Shown: positions 1 to 5,974, counted from the first letter of the stretch. The stretch: DNA of 6,145 nucleotides from Clostridiales bacterium (GCA_012516225.1 JAAYWX010000389.1:1-6145); one strand, 5' to 3'. The notes: a model not told the origin generated them from the sequence alone. Translations and numbers: made by a program.

Positions 1-89
1 AAAAAACGATAAAAATTTACATATGCGGATCAGACAAATATGCTTTTAGATTTTAATTCAAAAATATTCCATTATTCATAACAAGATGC

Positions 90-118
90 TTGAAAAGCTC
101 CTCGTTTAATGATATGAT
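90..118 (+). promoter_or_regulatory. Sigma-70 promoter of the GGDEF gene
   Basis: TTGAAA at 90-95 and TATGAT at 113-118 are separated by exactly 17 bp. A TG one base upstream of the -10 (110-111) makes an extended -10. Transcription should start near 125, giving a leader of about 80 nt before the ATG at 207. Predicted from sequence only. Confidence 0.7.
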
Positions 119-127
119 ACAATAGTA

Positions 128-148
128 TTTATATATTTATATATTTAT
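128..148. repeat. Short 8-bp tandem AT repeat in the leader
   Basis: The unit TTTATATA occurs at 128-135 and 136-143, followed by the partial copy TTTAT at 144-148. It lies just after the predicted transcription start of the cyclase gene, so it would form an unstructured AU-rich leader. It may simply be low-complexity DNA. Confidence 0.5.
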
Positions 149-206
149 TTTCAATAATTTTTTGGAACATATAGGACTTTTAAAACTTTCATACAAGAAA
201 GGGTTT

Positions 207-1982
207 ATGTCTTTGAAATCGAGTGAACTACACAATAAAACTTTCGGGTTCCTGGTTGCGGCGGTTTCTGTTGTTTTGGTGTTTGCGTTTGTATATGTCT
301 ATTTCCAGTCGTACTCAAAGTATATTGAGAGCGAACGCGAAATTACGGAAACACATTTTTCCGAAATAGCAACCGCAGGAAGAAGAATAGTGCTGGATTA
401 TTTTTCTGCGATGTCGGAAGAAACTGAATCTGCAGGAGAAGTTTTGTCCCTCATCGGAAACGATAACCGTAAAATTGAAAACTTTTTTGCGGAGAAGTTT
501 AAAAAAACCAAAGCAGATCAGAGTCTTGTCGTATCGGCGGACGGCAGAGTATTATACGGTCATCCTGAGTATCAGGAGATTTTTAAAGAAACAATAGAAT
601 ACGCATTTTCCAAAGGAACTTCCATTTCAAATATTGCAGAGTGCAGCGATGGAGTGAAAAGGTTTGCCGTTGCCTCGTCATTTACTATGGATGCTGGCGG
701 ACAGGCAGTCGTTATGATGATTTATCCCCGTTCAGTTCTTGACAGCTTTATAGACTTGTCGGCAGTAAGCAGTGAAGGAAGGCTCTGCATTGTTGATTCC
801 AACGGAGGATTTGTTGCAAGACAAACCCACTCTGCACCATGGGTTGAAGAGGGCAGGTACCTGGTGGACGGAAACCTTCAAAACAGGCTCTTAGTAATAA
901 AGTCCACTGCGGACGGCAAGGAATACGCGGCATACTCAAAGCCGCTCGGGATAAATGATTGGTTTGTAGTATATGTTATGCCAAAAGTTCTGATTGATGA
1001 AAAGGAACAAGTCGGAAGCAACCGGATTCACATTTTCGGGACAGCCTGTCTGCTGTTTGGGTTTGTCTTTTTCGGAATAGGTCTATATAAGAACTATATT
1101 AGGGCACATCGCCTGCGCCTTTTTAAAATGAAGTTTAAAATCGCAACAAGCCAGTCTGCAAGGGCAGCGTTTGAATATGACAAACGTGCCGATAGACTCA
1201 CTCTCATAAGCGAATGTGAACACATAAGCTTGCCAAAACCCTATCTATCACTTGCGGAAATGACAAAACTTATACACCCTGCTGACAGAACGGCATACGG
1301 ACAGGCGCTTATAGACCTGAGGAGAAACAGTTTTACGTCGGCAACTTTGCGTATATCCGGTTTCGCAGGCACCGATGCATACCGATGGTATCATGTAACG
1401 GCCAAAAGGCTTGACAACAAGGGAGGATGGCTCACCATCGGTACGGTGGAGGATATTGATGAACGCGAAAAAGAACGCCTCATTCTTGCGGAAAAGGCAA
1501 CAACAGACTGCCTTACAGGACTTTACAATCGTGCAGAAACCGAAAAGATAATCAATGAGCGTCTGCAGAAATTGGATGAAAACGAACATTCAGCGTTTGC
1601 CATCATAGATCTGGACGACTTTAAGAACATTAACGATGAGTATGGCCATGACAGCGGAGATAAGGCCCTTTTGTTCTTTGCCGAAAAATTACGGGCAACA
1701 TTCAGATTTGGCGATGTAATCGGGCGTCTCGGCGGAGATGAATTTGTTGTATACATGACCTTGACTTCCGACAAAAAGGTGGTTGAACGGAGAATACAGG
1801 AACTTATGGACAGCTTAAAAATGAAACGTTCGGATGACAACACTGACGTTCCGGCTATTACCTGTTCTGTAGGTTGCTGCATAGCAAGCAAGGGCGACAC
1901 ATTCGATGTGCTGTATAAGCGCGCAGATACTGCGCTTTATGAATCTAAGACTATGGGAAAGGGTCTGTCCACGATAGCATAA
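207..1982 (+). CDS. Membrane-bound diguanylate cyclase (extracytoplasmic sensor, PAS-like, GGDEF)
   Basis: This protein (591 aa from ATG 207) should make cyclic di-GMP from two GTP in response to an extracellular signal. A transmembrane helix lies at about residues 13-33 and a second at about 274-295. The roughly 240 residues between them are outside the membrane and fit a dCache-type sensor in size and layout. A PAS-like domain follows at about 300-425, with a typical helical linker (DIDEREKE). The GGDEF domain runs from about 434 (DCLTGLYNR) to the end. Its GGDEF motif at 509-513 is intact, as are the metal/substrate motifs DLDDFKNIND (from D468) and GHDSGD. RFGD at 500-503, five residues before GGDEF, is a good allosteric I-site, so product inhibition is likely. 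There is no EAL or HD-GYP domain. The frame stays open back to TTG 162, which has no Shine-Dalgarno. ATG 207 has AAAGGG only 3 nt upstream, and TTG 213 would be better spaced, so the start is slightly uncertain. The activating ligand is unknown. Confidence 0.93.
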   Translation: MSLKSSELHNKTFGFLVAAVSVVLVFAFVYVYFQSYSKYIESEREITETHFSEIATAGRRIVLDYFSAMSEETESAGEVLSLIGNDNRKIENFFAEKFKKTKADQSLVVSADGRVLYGHPEYQEIFKETIEYAFSKGTSISNIAECSDGVKRFAVASSFTMDAGGQAVVMMIYPRSVLDSFIDLSAVSSEGRLCIVDSNGGFVARQTHSAPWVEEGRYLVDGNLQNRLLVIKSTADGKEYAAYSKPLGINDWFVVYVMPKVLIDEKEQVGSNRIHIFGTACLLFGFVFFGIGLYKNYIRAHRLRLFKMKFKIATSQSARAAFEYDKRADRLTLISECEHISLPKPYLSLAEMTKLIHPADRTAYGQALIDLRRNSFTSATLRISGFAGTDAYRWYHVTAKRLDNKGGWLTIGTVEDIDEREKERLILAEKATTDCLTGLYNRAETEKIINERLQKLDENEHSAFAIIDLDDFKNINDEYGHDSGDKALLFFAEKLRATFRFGDVIGRLGGDEFVVYMTLTSDKKVVERRIQELMDSLKMKRSDDNTDVPAITCSVGCCIASKGDTFDVLYKRADTALYESKTMGKGLSTIA

Positions 1983-2005
1983 AGAAAAATGCAAAACAAA
2001 ATAAA

Positions 2006-2029
2006 AAAGTCCGACTCCCGCCGGACTTT
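2006..2029. terminator. Hairpin terminator, best in the minus direction
   Basis: AAAGTCCG at 2006-2013 pairs perfectly with CGGACTTT at 2022-2029 around an 8-nt loop. Read on the minus strand the stem runs into TTTTTTATTTT, a good U-tract. Read on the plus strand it is followed only by a short broken T run. It is the second of two hairpins that transcripts of the minus-strand ABM gene meet. Confidence 0.75.
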
Positions 2030-2037
2030 CTAAAAAC

Positions 2038-2065
2038 AAAACGAAGCCGAGAGGTTTCGTTTTTT
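2038..2065. terminator. Bidirectional intrinsic terminator between convergent genes
   Basis: An 11-bp stem (2038-2048 with 2053-2063, one G-T pair) closes on a GAGA tetraloop. On the plus strand it ends in TTTTTT then ATT and should terminate the cyclase transcript. On the minus strand it is followed by TTTTGTTTTT and starts at the stop codon of the ABM gene, whose TAA (2064-2066) abuts the foot of the stem. It can serve both genes. Confidence 0.85.
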
Positions 2066-2348
2066 ATTCTTCGTACATTGCAAGCTTTGATTTTACCTCG
2101 TACTGCTTGCAAATAGGGCGAAATTTCTGAAACAGTTCTGTTTCAGAGTGAGCCTGAAGATCCTCAACGCTCTCCCATTTTTCTATCAGCATCATTTTCT
2201 TGGGGTCATCGGCGCTTATAAAGAAATCGTACATTACATTTCCCTTATCAGCGCGGGAACCTTCAACGAGTCCCTCATCGCATAGAACCTTATAAAAATC
2301 TTTCATGTCGGTTTTCTCGCTTGTAAAAAGGCAGTTGCAGATAATCAT
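2064..2348 (-). CDS. Small ABM-fold protein, putative quinol-type monooxygenase
   Basis: This 94-residue protein matches the antibiotic biosynthesis monooxygenase (ABM) fold, a dimeric alpha/beta ferredoxin-like barrel about 95-100 residues long. Visible family marks are an EGSRADKGNVMYDF strand (from about E29), an EKWES strand with W58, and the helix start DLQAHSETELFQKF with H67. This resembles the E.W.s...l..H...hF pattern of YgiN-like members. Such proteins are cytosolic and cofactor-free; some oxidise quinols and many have no known substrate, so the activity here is inferred and weak. The start is well set: GGAGG at 2356-2360 stands 7 nt before ATG 2348. Its own promoter lies at 2395-2423. 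The gene converges on the cyclase gene and shares a terminator with it, so the two are not co-transcribed. Confidence 0.85.
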   Translation of the reverse strand: MIICNCLFTSEKTDMKDFYKVLCDEGLVEGSRADKGNVMYDFFISADDPKKMMLIEKWESVEDLQAHSETELFQKFRPICKQYEVKSKLAMYEE

Positions 2349-2355
2349 ATTATAT

Positions 2356-2360
2356 CCTCC
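2356..2360 (-). promoter_or_regulatory. Ribosome binding site of the ABM gene
   Basis: GGAGG on the minus strand, 7 nt from ATG 2348. It fixes the start over the internal methionine at residue 15, which has no comparable site. Confidence 0.85.
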
Positions 2361-2394
2361 GTAATTATTTTTGCCATTCGGCCTACTTCACTTT

Positions 2395-2423
2395 ATAATA
2401 ACACTATAAACTGCCAATTGCAA
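2395..2423 (-). promoter_or_regulatory. Sigma-70 promoter of the ABM gene
   Basis: Read on the minus strand, TTGCAA (2423-2418), a 17-bp spacer and TATTAT (2400-2395). Transcription would start near 2388, leaving a leader of about 40 nt. Predicted from sequence only. Confidence 0.6.
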
Positions 2424-2494
2424 CGCAATTTGTATTCTGCGGCAAAATTTGTTCAATACATTTCTTTCGCACAGCATTTTATATAAACTACAAA

Positions 2495-2544
2495 AGACCG
2501 GCTATGGATATTTCTGCATTGCTGAGAGATATCCATGCCGGTCT
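2495..2544 (-). terminator. Long hairpin, likely terminator of the downstream CoA-transferase gene
   Basis: AGACCGGC (2495-2502) and ATGGATAT (2504-2511), separated by one bulged base at 2503, pair perfectly with ATATCCAT and GCCGGTCT (2529-2544). Three more pairs (2513-2515 with 2525-2527) extend the stem toward a 9-nt loop. On the minus strand it lies about 50 nt after the CoA-transferase stop and is followed by TTTTG. On the plus strand no T run follows, so it acts in the minus direction. Confidence 0.75.
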
Positions 2545-2585
2545 ATGTATCTGTATAAGATAATTATTTTCTTATGCAGATATAT
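2545..2585. repeat. Second palindrome, directly abutting the terminator hairpin
   Basis: Bases 2545-2560 pair with 2570-2585 around a 9-nt AT loop, with 14 Watson-Crick and 2 G-T pairs when read as plus-strand RNA. In minus-strand RNA the two G-T pairs become A-C mismatches. It begins at the very next base after the hairpin at 2495-2544 and ends 9 bp before the CoA-transferase stop codon. There is no U-tract on either side. It may stabilise the 3' end of the mRNA; its role is unknown. Confidence 0.6.
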
Positions 2586-2594
2586 AATAGGCTA

Positions 2595-4028
2595 TTATTT
2601 TTCTATTCCGAAATGGTATTCGCGAGTAGGAACAACGGTATTGGGCTGTCTGGGAGCGGGAGGAGTATTGTCGTACATATCGTAATCCCTAAAATCCCAT
2701 TCCTCGATAAGAGTTGTTGTAAGAATCTGCTCTTTCAGCCACGGACGGAAGTCTGGATGGGCAATCTTAATAAGAGCCTTTATGCGATCAACATAGCTCT
2801 TGAGGTAAATATCTGCAATGCCCCACTCGGATACTACAAACATAACATAGTTCTTTAACATAGAAACAATCGAGCCTTCCGGCAGCCAAGGTACAACGTT
2901 TGACTTTGTTTCGCCGTTTTTGTCAACATAGGTGGAGCGCAGGCAAAGGAAGCTTCTTCCGCCCTTAGCACGCTGTGAACCGTAAATATAGGCCAGTGAA
3001 CCTCCCATTCCGGTGTAAATCTTTGTACCTTGTGCTTCGCTGCAGGCCTGACCTATAAGGTCAACCATAAATGTAGCATTTATAGCGACCATGTTTTCCT
3101 GTTCCATTGTTCCAAGCGGTTCAATGCAGAGCGTTCTTGGGCAAAGACGAACATCGTGCTGCGTTGTTGCAAGCCACTTGAAACATTCCTCCGTGCAGGC
3201 ACCGGGGCTGGAAGCGCGGAGCTTTGTAATCTTTCCAGATTCAACCAGCGGAATCATGCTGTCACAGAGAACCTCGGAGAAGACTTCAAACGTACCGGGC
3301 AGATCCTTTAAGTTGCGGAGAATTTCCTCGCCAAGTCCGCCGTATCCTATTTGCACTTTATCTCCGTCGTGAATGTAGGGAAGAATGAAAGACGCAACTT
3401 TTTTATCAAGCTCTGTGGGTTCGGGGATGGGCAGCGCTATCATTTCGGTGTTGTTCTCAATTATGTAGTCAAACTCCGTAATGTGGATATAGTTATCCTC
3501 ATAGGGGCCCGGAGCGGGGTATACGCCCGTTGCGTCAATAAAACCAAACTTTTTTACTATGCGCGGATTGGTGTTTGTCGTGCTGTTCGTTGTAATGCCA
3601 TAGCAACCAACGTTGCACCAACCGTTTGCATCGGGCGGGCAAACCTGAGTGGCGGAAGCGTTTACGCCATATTCCCACATGCAGTTTTCATAGTTGTCAT
3701 AGCCTGCGCCGAGAGGTTCAATTGTGCGAGCTTCCATAGCCATACGGTCGATAGGCAGATTGAAAATGTTGAGCAACCGTAAATGTTCCTTTGTATCATG
3801 GTCGAAAATCATATTCGCTGGATAGTTCATGACGTTATACCAGAAAGTTACGTCATGGTATTCTTCCTTGTGCTCATACAAATAATCAAGGAAGGCGTAC
3901 GGGATCATAGTCGCCTGTCCAAGATATATGACATCTCCGGGCTCGATGTGCTTTGCGGCTTCTTCAATAGTGACCAGGTGGTCCTTATAATATTGACGCC
4001 AGTCTGCATTCAAGTCTCTCTTTGCCAT
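2595..4028 (-). CDS. Family I acyl-CoA:carboxylate CoA-transferase (downstream paralog)
   Basis: This cytosolic enzyme (477 aa) should move CoA between an acyl-CoA and a free carboxylic acid through a glutamyl-CoA thioester. It belongs to the acetyl-CoA hydrolase/transferase family, which includes 4-hydroxybutyrate and butyryl-CoA:acetate CoA-transferases. The N-terminal domain covers about residues 10-225 with the family signature QVCPPDANGWCNVG (128-141). The C-terminal domain has IGYGGLGEEIL (from 227), catalytic Glu252 in VFSEV, INATFMVDLIGQ (316-327), the glycine loop GMGGSLAYIYG (340-350), VVSEWGIAD (398-406) and IAHPDFR (422-428). In that loop A346 and Y349 replace the Asp and Arg I remember from 4-hydroxybutyrate CoA-transferase, so the substrate is open. 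A Pro-rich then charged tail of about 24 residues (454-477) is absent from the paralog upstream. AAGGAG at 4039-4044, 10 nt before ATG 4028, supports the start. It has its own promoter and terminator. Confidence 0.93.
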   Translation of the reverse strand: MAKRDLNADWRQYYKDHLVTIEEAAKHIEPGDVIYLGQATMIPYAFLDYLYEHKEEYHDVTFWYNVMNYPANMIFDHDTKEHLRLLNIFNLPIDRMAMEARTIEPLGAGYDNYENCMWEYGVNASATQVCPPDANGWCNVGCYGITTNSTTNTNPRIVKKFGFIDATGVYPAPGPYEDNYIHITEFDYIIENNTEMIALPIPEPTELDKKVASFILPYIHDGDKVQIGYGGLGEEILRNLKDLPGTFEVFSEVLCDSMIPLVESGKITKLRASSPGACTEECFKWLATTQHDVRLCPRTLCIEPLGTMEQENMVAINATFMVDLIGQACSEAQGTKIYTGMGGSLAYIYGSQRAKGGRSFLCLRSTYVDKNGETKSNVVPWLPEGSIVSMLKNYVMFVVSEWGIADIYLKSYVDRIKALIKIAHPDFRPWLKEQILTTTLIEEWDFRDYDMYDNTPPAPRQPNTVVPTREYHFGIEK

Positions 4029-4038
4029 TATTTTGCAA

Positions 4039-4044
4039 CTCCTT
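4039..4044 (-). promoter_or_regulatory. Ribosome binding site of the downstream CoA-transferase
   Basis: AAGGAG on the minus strand, 10 nt before ATG 4028. The spacing is slightly long, but no other start nearby is served as well, and the resulting MAKRDL start aligns with MAERNL of the paralog. Confidence 0.8.
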
Positions 4045-4094
4045 CACCAAATAATTAATCCATAATTATAAAATAACTTTCGCACTGCTTATTG

Positions 4095-4123
4095 ATTATA
4101 CATCATCATGGAAATTTATGCAA
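4095..4123 (-). promoter_or_regulatory. Sigma-70 promoter of the downstream CoA-transferase
   Basis: On the minus strand, TTGCAT (4123-4118), a 17-bp spacer and a perfect TATAAT (4100-4095). Transcription would start near 4088, about 60 nt before the ATG. The -35 hexamer and spacer length are the same as in the predicted promoter of the upstream paralog. Confidence 0.75.
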
Positions 4124-4188
4124 GCAATAATGAGTAACAAAAAGTTGTATGCAGAATGTTCATTTTAACCATCTCTACCTCTTTTTTT

Positions 4189-4208
4189 GATAAAAACTAT
4201 TTTTTATC
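4189..4208. promoter_or_regulatory. Perfect AT-rich inverted repeat, possible operator
   Basis: GATAAAAA (4189-4196) and TTTTTATC (4201-4208) are perfect inverted arms around 4 bp. The site lies about 65 bp upstream of the -35 of the downstream CoA-transferase gene, a reasonable place for an activator. Neither strand has a terminator-like U-tract after it. In DNA this AT-rich such repeats also occur by chance, and I recognise no regulator for it. Confidence 0.3.
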
Positions 4209-4420
4209 TGGAGTTAAACCATTTGGTCGTCAATAAATTCACAATGGGGACTAATATATACGCAAACTCACCGTACAATTTATAAATTATGCATAAAAAC
4301 TTAAAATTTTAATTTATAGTTAATAAAGAAAATTATGGCTTTTCTTGTTGTTTGCTACATATATACATAATTTAATATACATTGATATATAAATAATTAT
4401 ACATTAGATTGTATAAATTT

Positions 4421-4458
4421 CGACACCGGACCACCCTATAAAGGAAGGCCCGGTGCCG
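4421..4458 (-). terminator. GC-rich hairpin after the upstream CoA-transferase gene
   Basis: As minus-strand RNA, 4447-4458 pairs with 4421-4432 over 12 bp (10 Watson-Crick, 2 G-U). After one U-U mismatch, four more pairs (4442-4445 with 4434-4437) close a 4-nt loop. On the plus strand the wobble pairs become A-C mismatches, so the hairpin is built for the minus-strand transcript. It starts about 35 nt after the stop codon. The following bases, AAATTTATAC, are only a poor U-tract, so it could be a weak terminator or a 3'-end stabiliser. Confidence 0.6.
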
Positions 4459-4492
4459 GAAGTTAATACTGGCAGAATTTAAATAACGGTAA

Positions 4493-5848
4493 TTAGTTAA
4501 AGAGATCGTACCCTTCAAAATCTGCCTCACTGATCAGAGGAGTGGTGCAAATTTTTTCCTTAAGTTCCTGCCTATAATCAGGATGAGCTATTTTAATAAG
4601 GGCGCGGATACGGTCTTTGAGCGTTTTCATAAAGACGTCTGCAACACCCCATTCGGTTACGACATACATAACATAAACTTTTGGAGTAGTTACTATGCAG
4701 CCTTCAGGCAACCAAGGAACAACATTAGAGTGGCGCTCGCCATCTTTATCAGCATATGTAGAGCGCAGGCATATAAAGCTTCGACCGCCTTTTGAGCGGA
4801 TTGCACCATAGATATAGGCAAAGCTTCCTCCGGGCCCGCTGTAAGGTGTAAGCCCCTGAGCTTCTGAGCAGCACTGACCGAGAAGGTCAACCATAAAGGT
4901 TGCGTTGATCGCGACAATGTTGTCGTTCACCATAACTCCAAGCGGATCGATGCACTTCGTCTGGGGGAGGAAACGGATTCTGTCGTCGTCGCGTGCCCAC
5001 TCGAAGAATTCTTTGGAACAAGCTGCCGGGCTGGAAACGGTCAGCTTGGTGATAATGCCCTCTTTGCAAAGATCCATCATGGCCTCACAGGCAACTTCCG
5101 AGTAAACCTCAACGTGTCCTACACTGCGAAGATTTTTCAGTATTTCTTCGCCCAAGCCTCCGAAACCAATCTGAATTTTGTCTCCTTCATGGAGATAGGG
5201 CAGTATGTGGTGAGCTATGTCTTTATCAACCTGCGTCGGAGGAGCCGCCGGGAAGGAAACAAGCTCCGTGGGATTATCGACAATGCAGTCAAATTCAGTT
5301 ATATGTATATAGTGCGATTCGCGGTCGCCCGGTACCGGGTACTGACCAGTGGGATCGATAAATCCGATTTTTTTCTTAATGCGCGGGTCTTGAGTAACTA
5401 CTTGGTGAGTGCAGACTTGGTATGCACCGACATTGCACCATCCGTCCTCATCGGGAGGGCAGACTTGGATTGCGGCAACGTTTGCATTATAAGCAAAGGG
5501 GCCCAGCGGGAAAAGGTCGTAGCACATACCACCGCACTCGGCAACATCCATCTGCATAGACATTCTCTCAAGCGGAAGATTGAAAGCACTGAACATGCGG
5601 AAATGTTTCTTGCTTTCCGGATCAAAAATCATGTCTGTGGGCATATTCATGCAGTTGTAGACAAGCTTTTCAGCATGGTAGTCTTCCTTATGCTCATGGA
5701 GATAATCAAGGAAGGCATAAGGGGTGCATGCCGCATTGCTAAGCCACACAGTATCGCCGCTTTCTATGACCTTGGCGGCATCTGCCATTGTGCCGTGGTG
5801 TTCTTCATAATATTTCTTCCAGTCAATGTTTAAATTCCTCTCTGCCAT
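4493..5848 (-). CDS. Family I acyl-CoA:carboxylate CoA-transferase (upstream paralog)
   Basis: This 451-aa enzyme is a paralog of the CoA-transferase downstream: 129 of the first 240 residues are identical in an ungapped hand alignment, with similarly high matching to about residue 440. It keeps QVCPPDEDGWCNVG (128-141), IGFGGLGEEIL (from 227), catalytic Glu251 in VYSEV, INATFMVDLLGQ (314-325), GPGGSFAYIYG (338-348), VVTEWGVAD (396-404) and IAHPDYR (420-426). A344 and Y347 in the glycine loop depart from the classic D and R exactly as in the paralog. The pair differ most around 101-125 and 141-153, which may set different substrates. It contains 17 cysteines against 11 in the paralog, fitting an anaerobic cytosol. 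The frame is open to ATG 5866, but AAGGAG at 5856-5861 lies 7 nt before ATG 5848, and MAERNL aligns with the paralog's start, so I use 5848. Acyl substrate unknown. Confidence 0.93.
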   Translation of the reverse strand: MAERNLNIDWKKYYEEHHGTMADAAKVIESGDTVWLSNAACTPYAFLDYLHEHKEDYHAEKLVYNCMNMPTDMIFDPESKKHFRMFSAFNLPLERMSMQMDVAECGGMCYDLFPLGPFAYNANVAAIQVCPPDEDGWCNVGAYQVCTHQVVTQDPRIKKKIGFIDPTGQYPVPGDRESHYIHITEFDCIVDNPTELVSFPAAPPTQVDKDIAHHILPYLHEGDKIQIGFGGLGEEILKNLRSVGHVEVYSEVACEAMMDLCKEGIITKLTVSSPAACSKEFFEWARDDDRIRFLPQTKCIDPLGVMVNDNIVAINATFMVDLLGQCCSEAQGLTPYSGPGGSFAYIYGAIRSKGGRSFICLRSTYADKDGERHSNVVPWLPEGCIVTTPKVYVMYVVTEWGVADVFMKTLKDRIRALIKIAHPDYRQELKEKICTTPLISEADFEGYDLFN

Positions 5849-5855
5849 AGTAAAA

Positions 5856-5861
5856 CTCCTT
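5856..5861 (-). promoter_or_regulatory. Ribosome binding site that fixes the upstream CoA-transferase start
   Basis: AAGGAG on the minus strand, 7 nt before ATG 5848. The in-frame ATG at 5866 has no Shine-Dalgarno upstream and would place this site inside the coding region, so the six extra residues are unlikely to be translated. Confidence 0.85.
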
Positions 5862-5879
5862 CTCATAATTTTACTTTTA

Positions 5880-5932
5880 ATAAAGCGTACTCATAATGCA
5901 TATTGTGGAAAATCTGCCAATGCCCGCTTTAT
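5880..5932 (-). promoter_or_regulatory. Leader inverted repeat upstream of the CoA-transferase gene
   Basis: Perfect 8-bp arms ATAAAGCG (5880-5887) and CGCTTTAT (5925-5932) enclose 37 nt within the predicted leader of about 90 nt. The structure would sit upstream of the ribosome binding site without covering it. It could be an mRNA stem or a protein-binding site; I recognise no known riboswitch. Confidence 0.35.
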
Positions 5933-5945
5933 CCAGACTGTTATA

Positions 5946-5974
5946 ATTTTATACCAAATTATAGATAAATGCAA
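5946..5974 (-). promoter_or_regulatory. Sigma-70 promoter of the upstream CoA-transferase
   Basis: On the minus strand, TTGCAT (5974-5969), a 17-bp spacer and TAAAAT (5951-5946). Transcription would start near 5939. A TATAAT at 5959-5964 lies in the spacer but is too close to this -35 to pair with it. Confidence 0.55.

Larger units (their letters stand above)
4029..4492. other. 464-bp AT-rich intergenic region between the paralogs
   Basis: No open frame here looks like a gene. From right to left it holds the upstream paralog's terminator-like hairpin (4421-4458), a long featureless AT-rich stretch with a 12-bp palindrome TTAAAATTTTAA (4301-4312), ACCA-TT-TGGT (4218-4227), the inverted repeat at 4189-4208, and the downstream paralog's promoter and ribosome binding site. 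The middle 4210-4420 is otherwise unexplained. Confidence 0.7.

Noticed and set aside
1..88. A gene or gene end at the left edge
   Set aside because: Stops are frequent in every frame, the base composition is low-complexity, and I see no start with a ribosome binding site.
1..206. c-di-GMP riboswitch in the cyclase leader or in other intergenic regions
   Set aside because: I looked for the conserved GEMM core bases and paired helices and found none. The leader is AT-rich and unstructured.
1248..2039. Minus-strand open frames inside and past the GGDEF domain
   Set aside because: They are antisense to conserved GGDEF codons, and one crosses the terminator. None encodes a recognisable protein.
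2449..2858. Two plus-strand open frames near the end of the downstream CoA-transferase
   Set aside because: They run through the terminator palindromes and the CoA-transferase coding region, and I found no paired -35/-10 promoter upstream on that strand.
3351..3782. 143-residue open frame on the plus strand
   Set aside because: It mirrors the N-terminal half of the downstream CoA-transferase and has no recognisable domain.
4205..4233. A second promoter (TTGACG with GATAAA) for the downstream CoA-transferase
   Set aside because: The spacer would be 19 bp with a poor -10, and a far better promoter lies at 4095-4123.
5114..5833. 239-residue open frame on the plus strand
   Set aside because: It is antisense to the upstream CoA-transferase, whose family motifs are unmistakable on the other strand. 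The plus-strand translation shows no domain.
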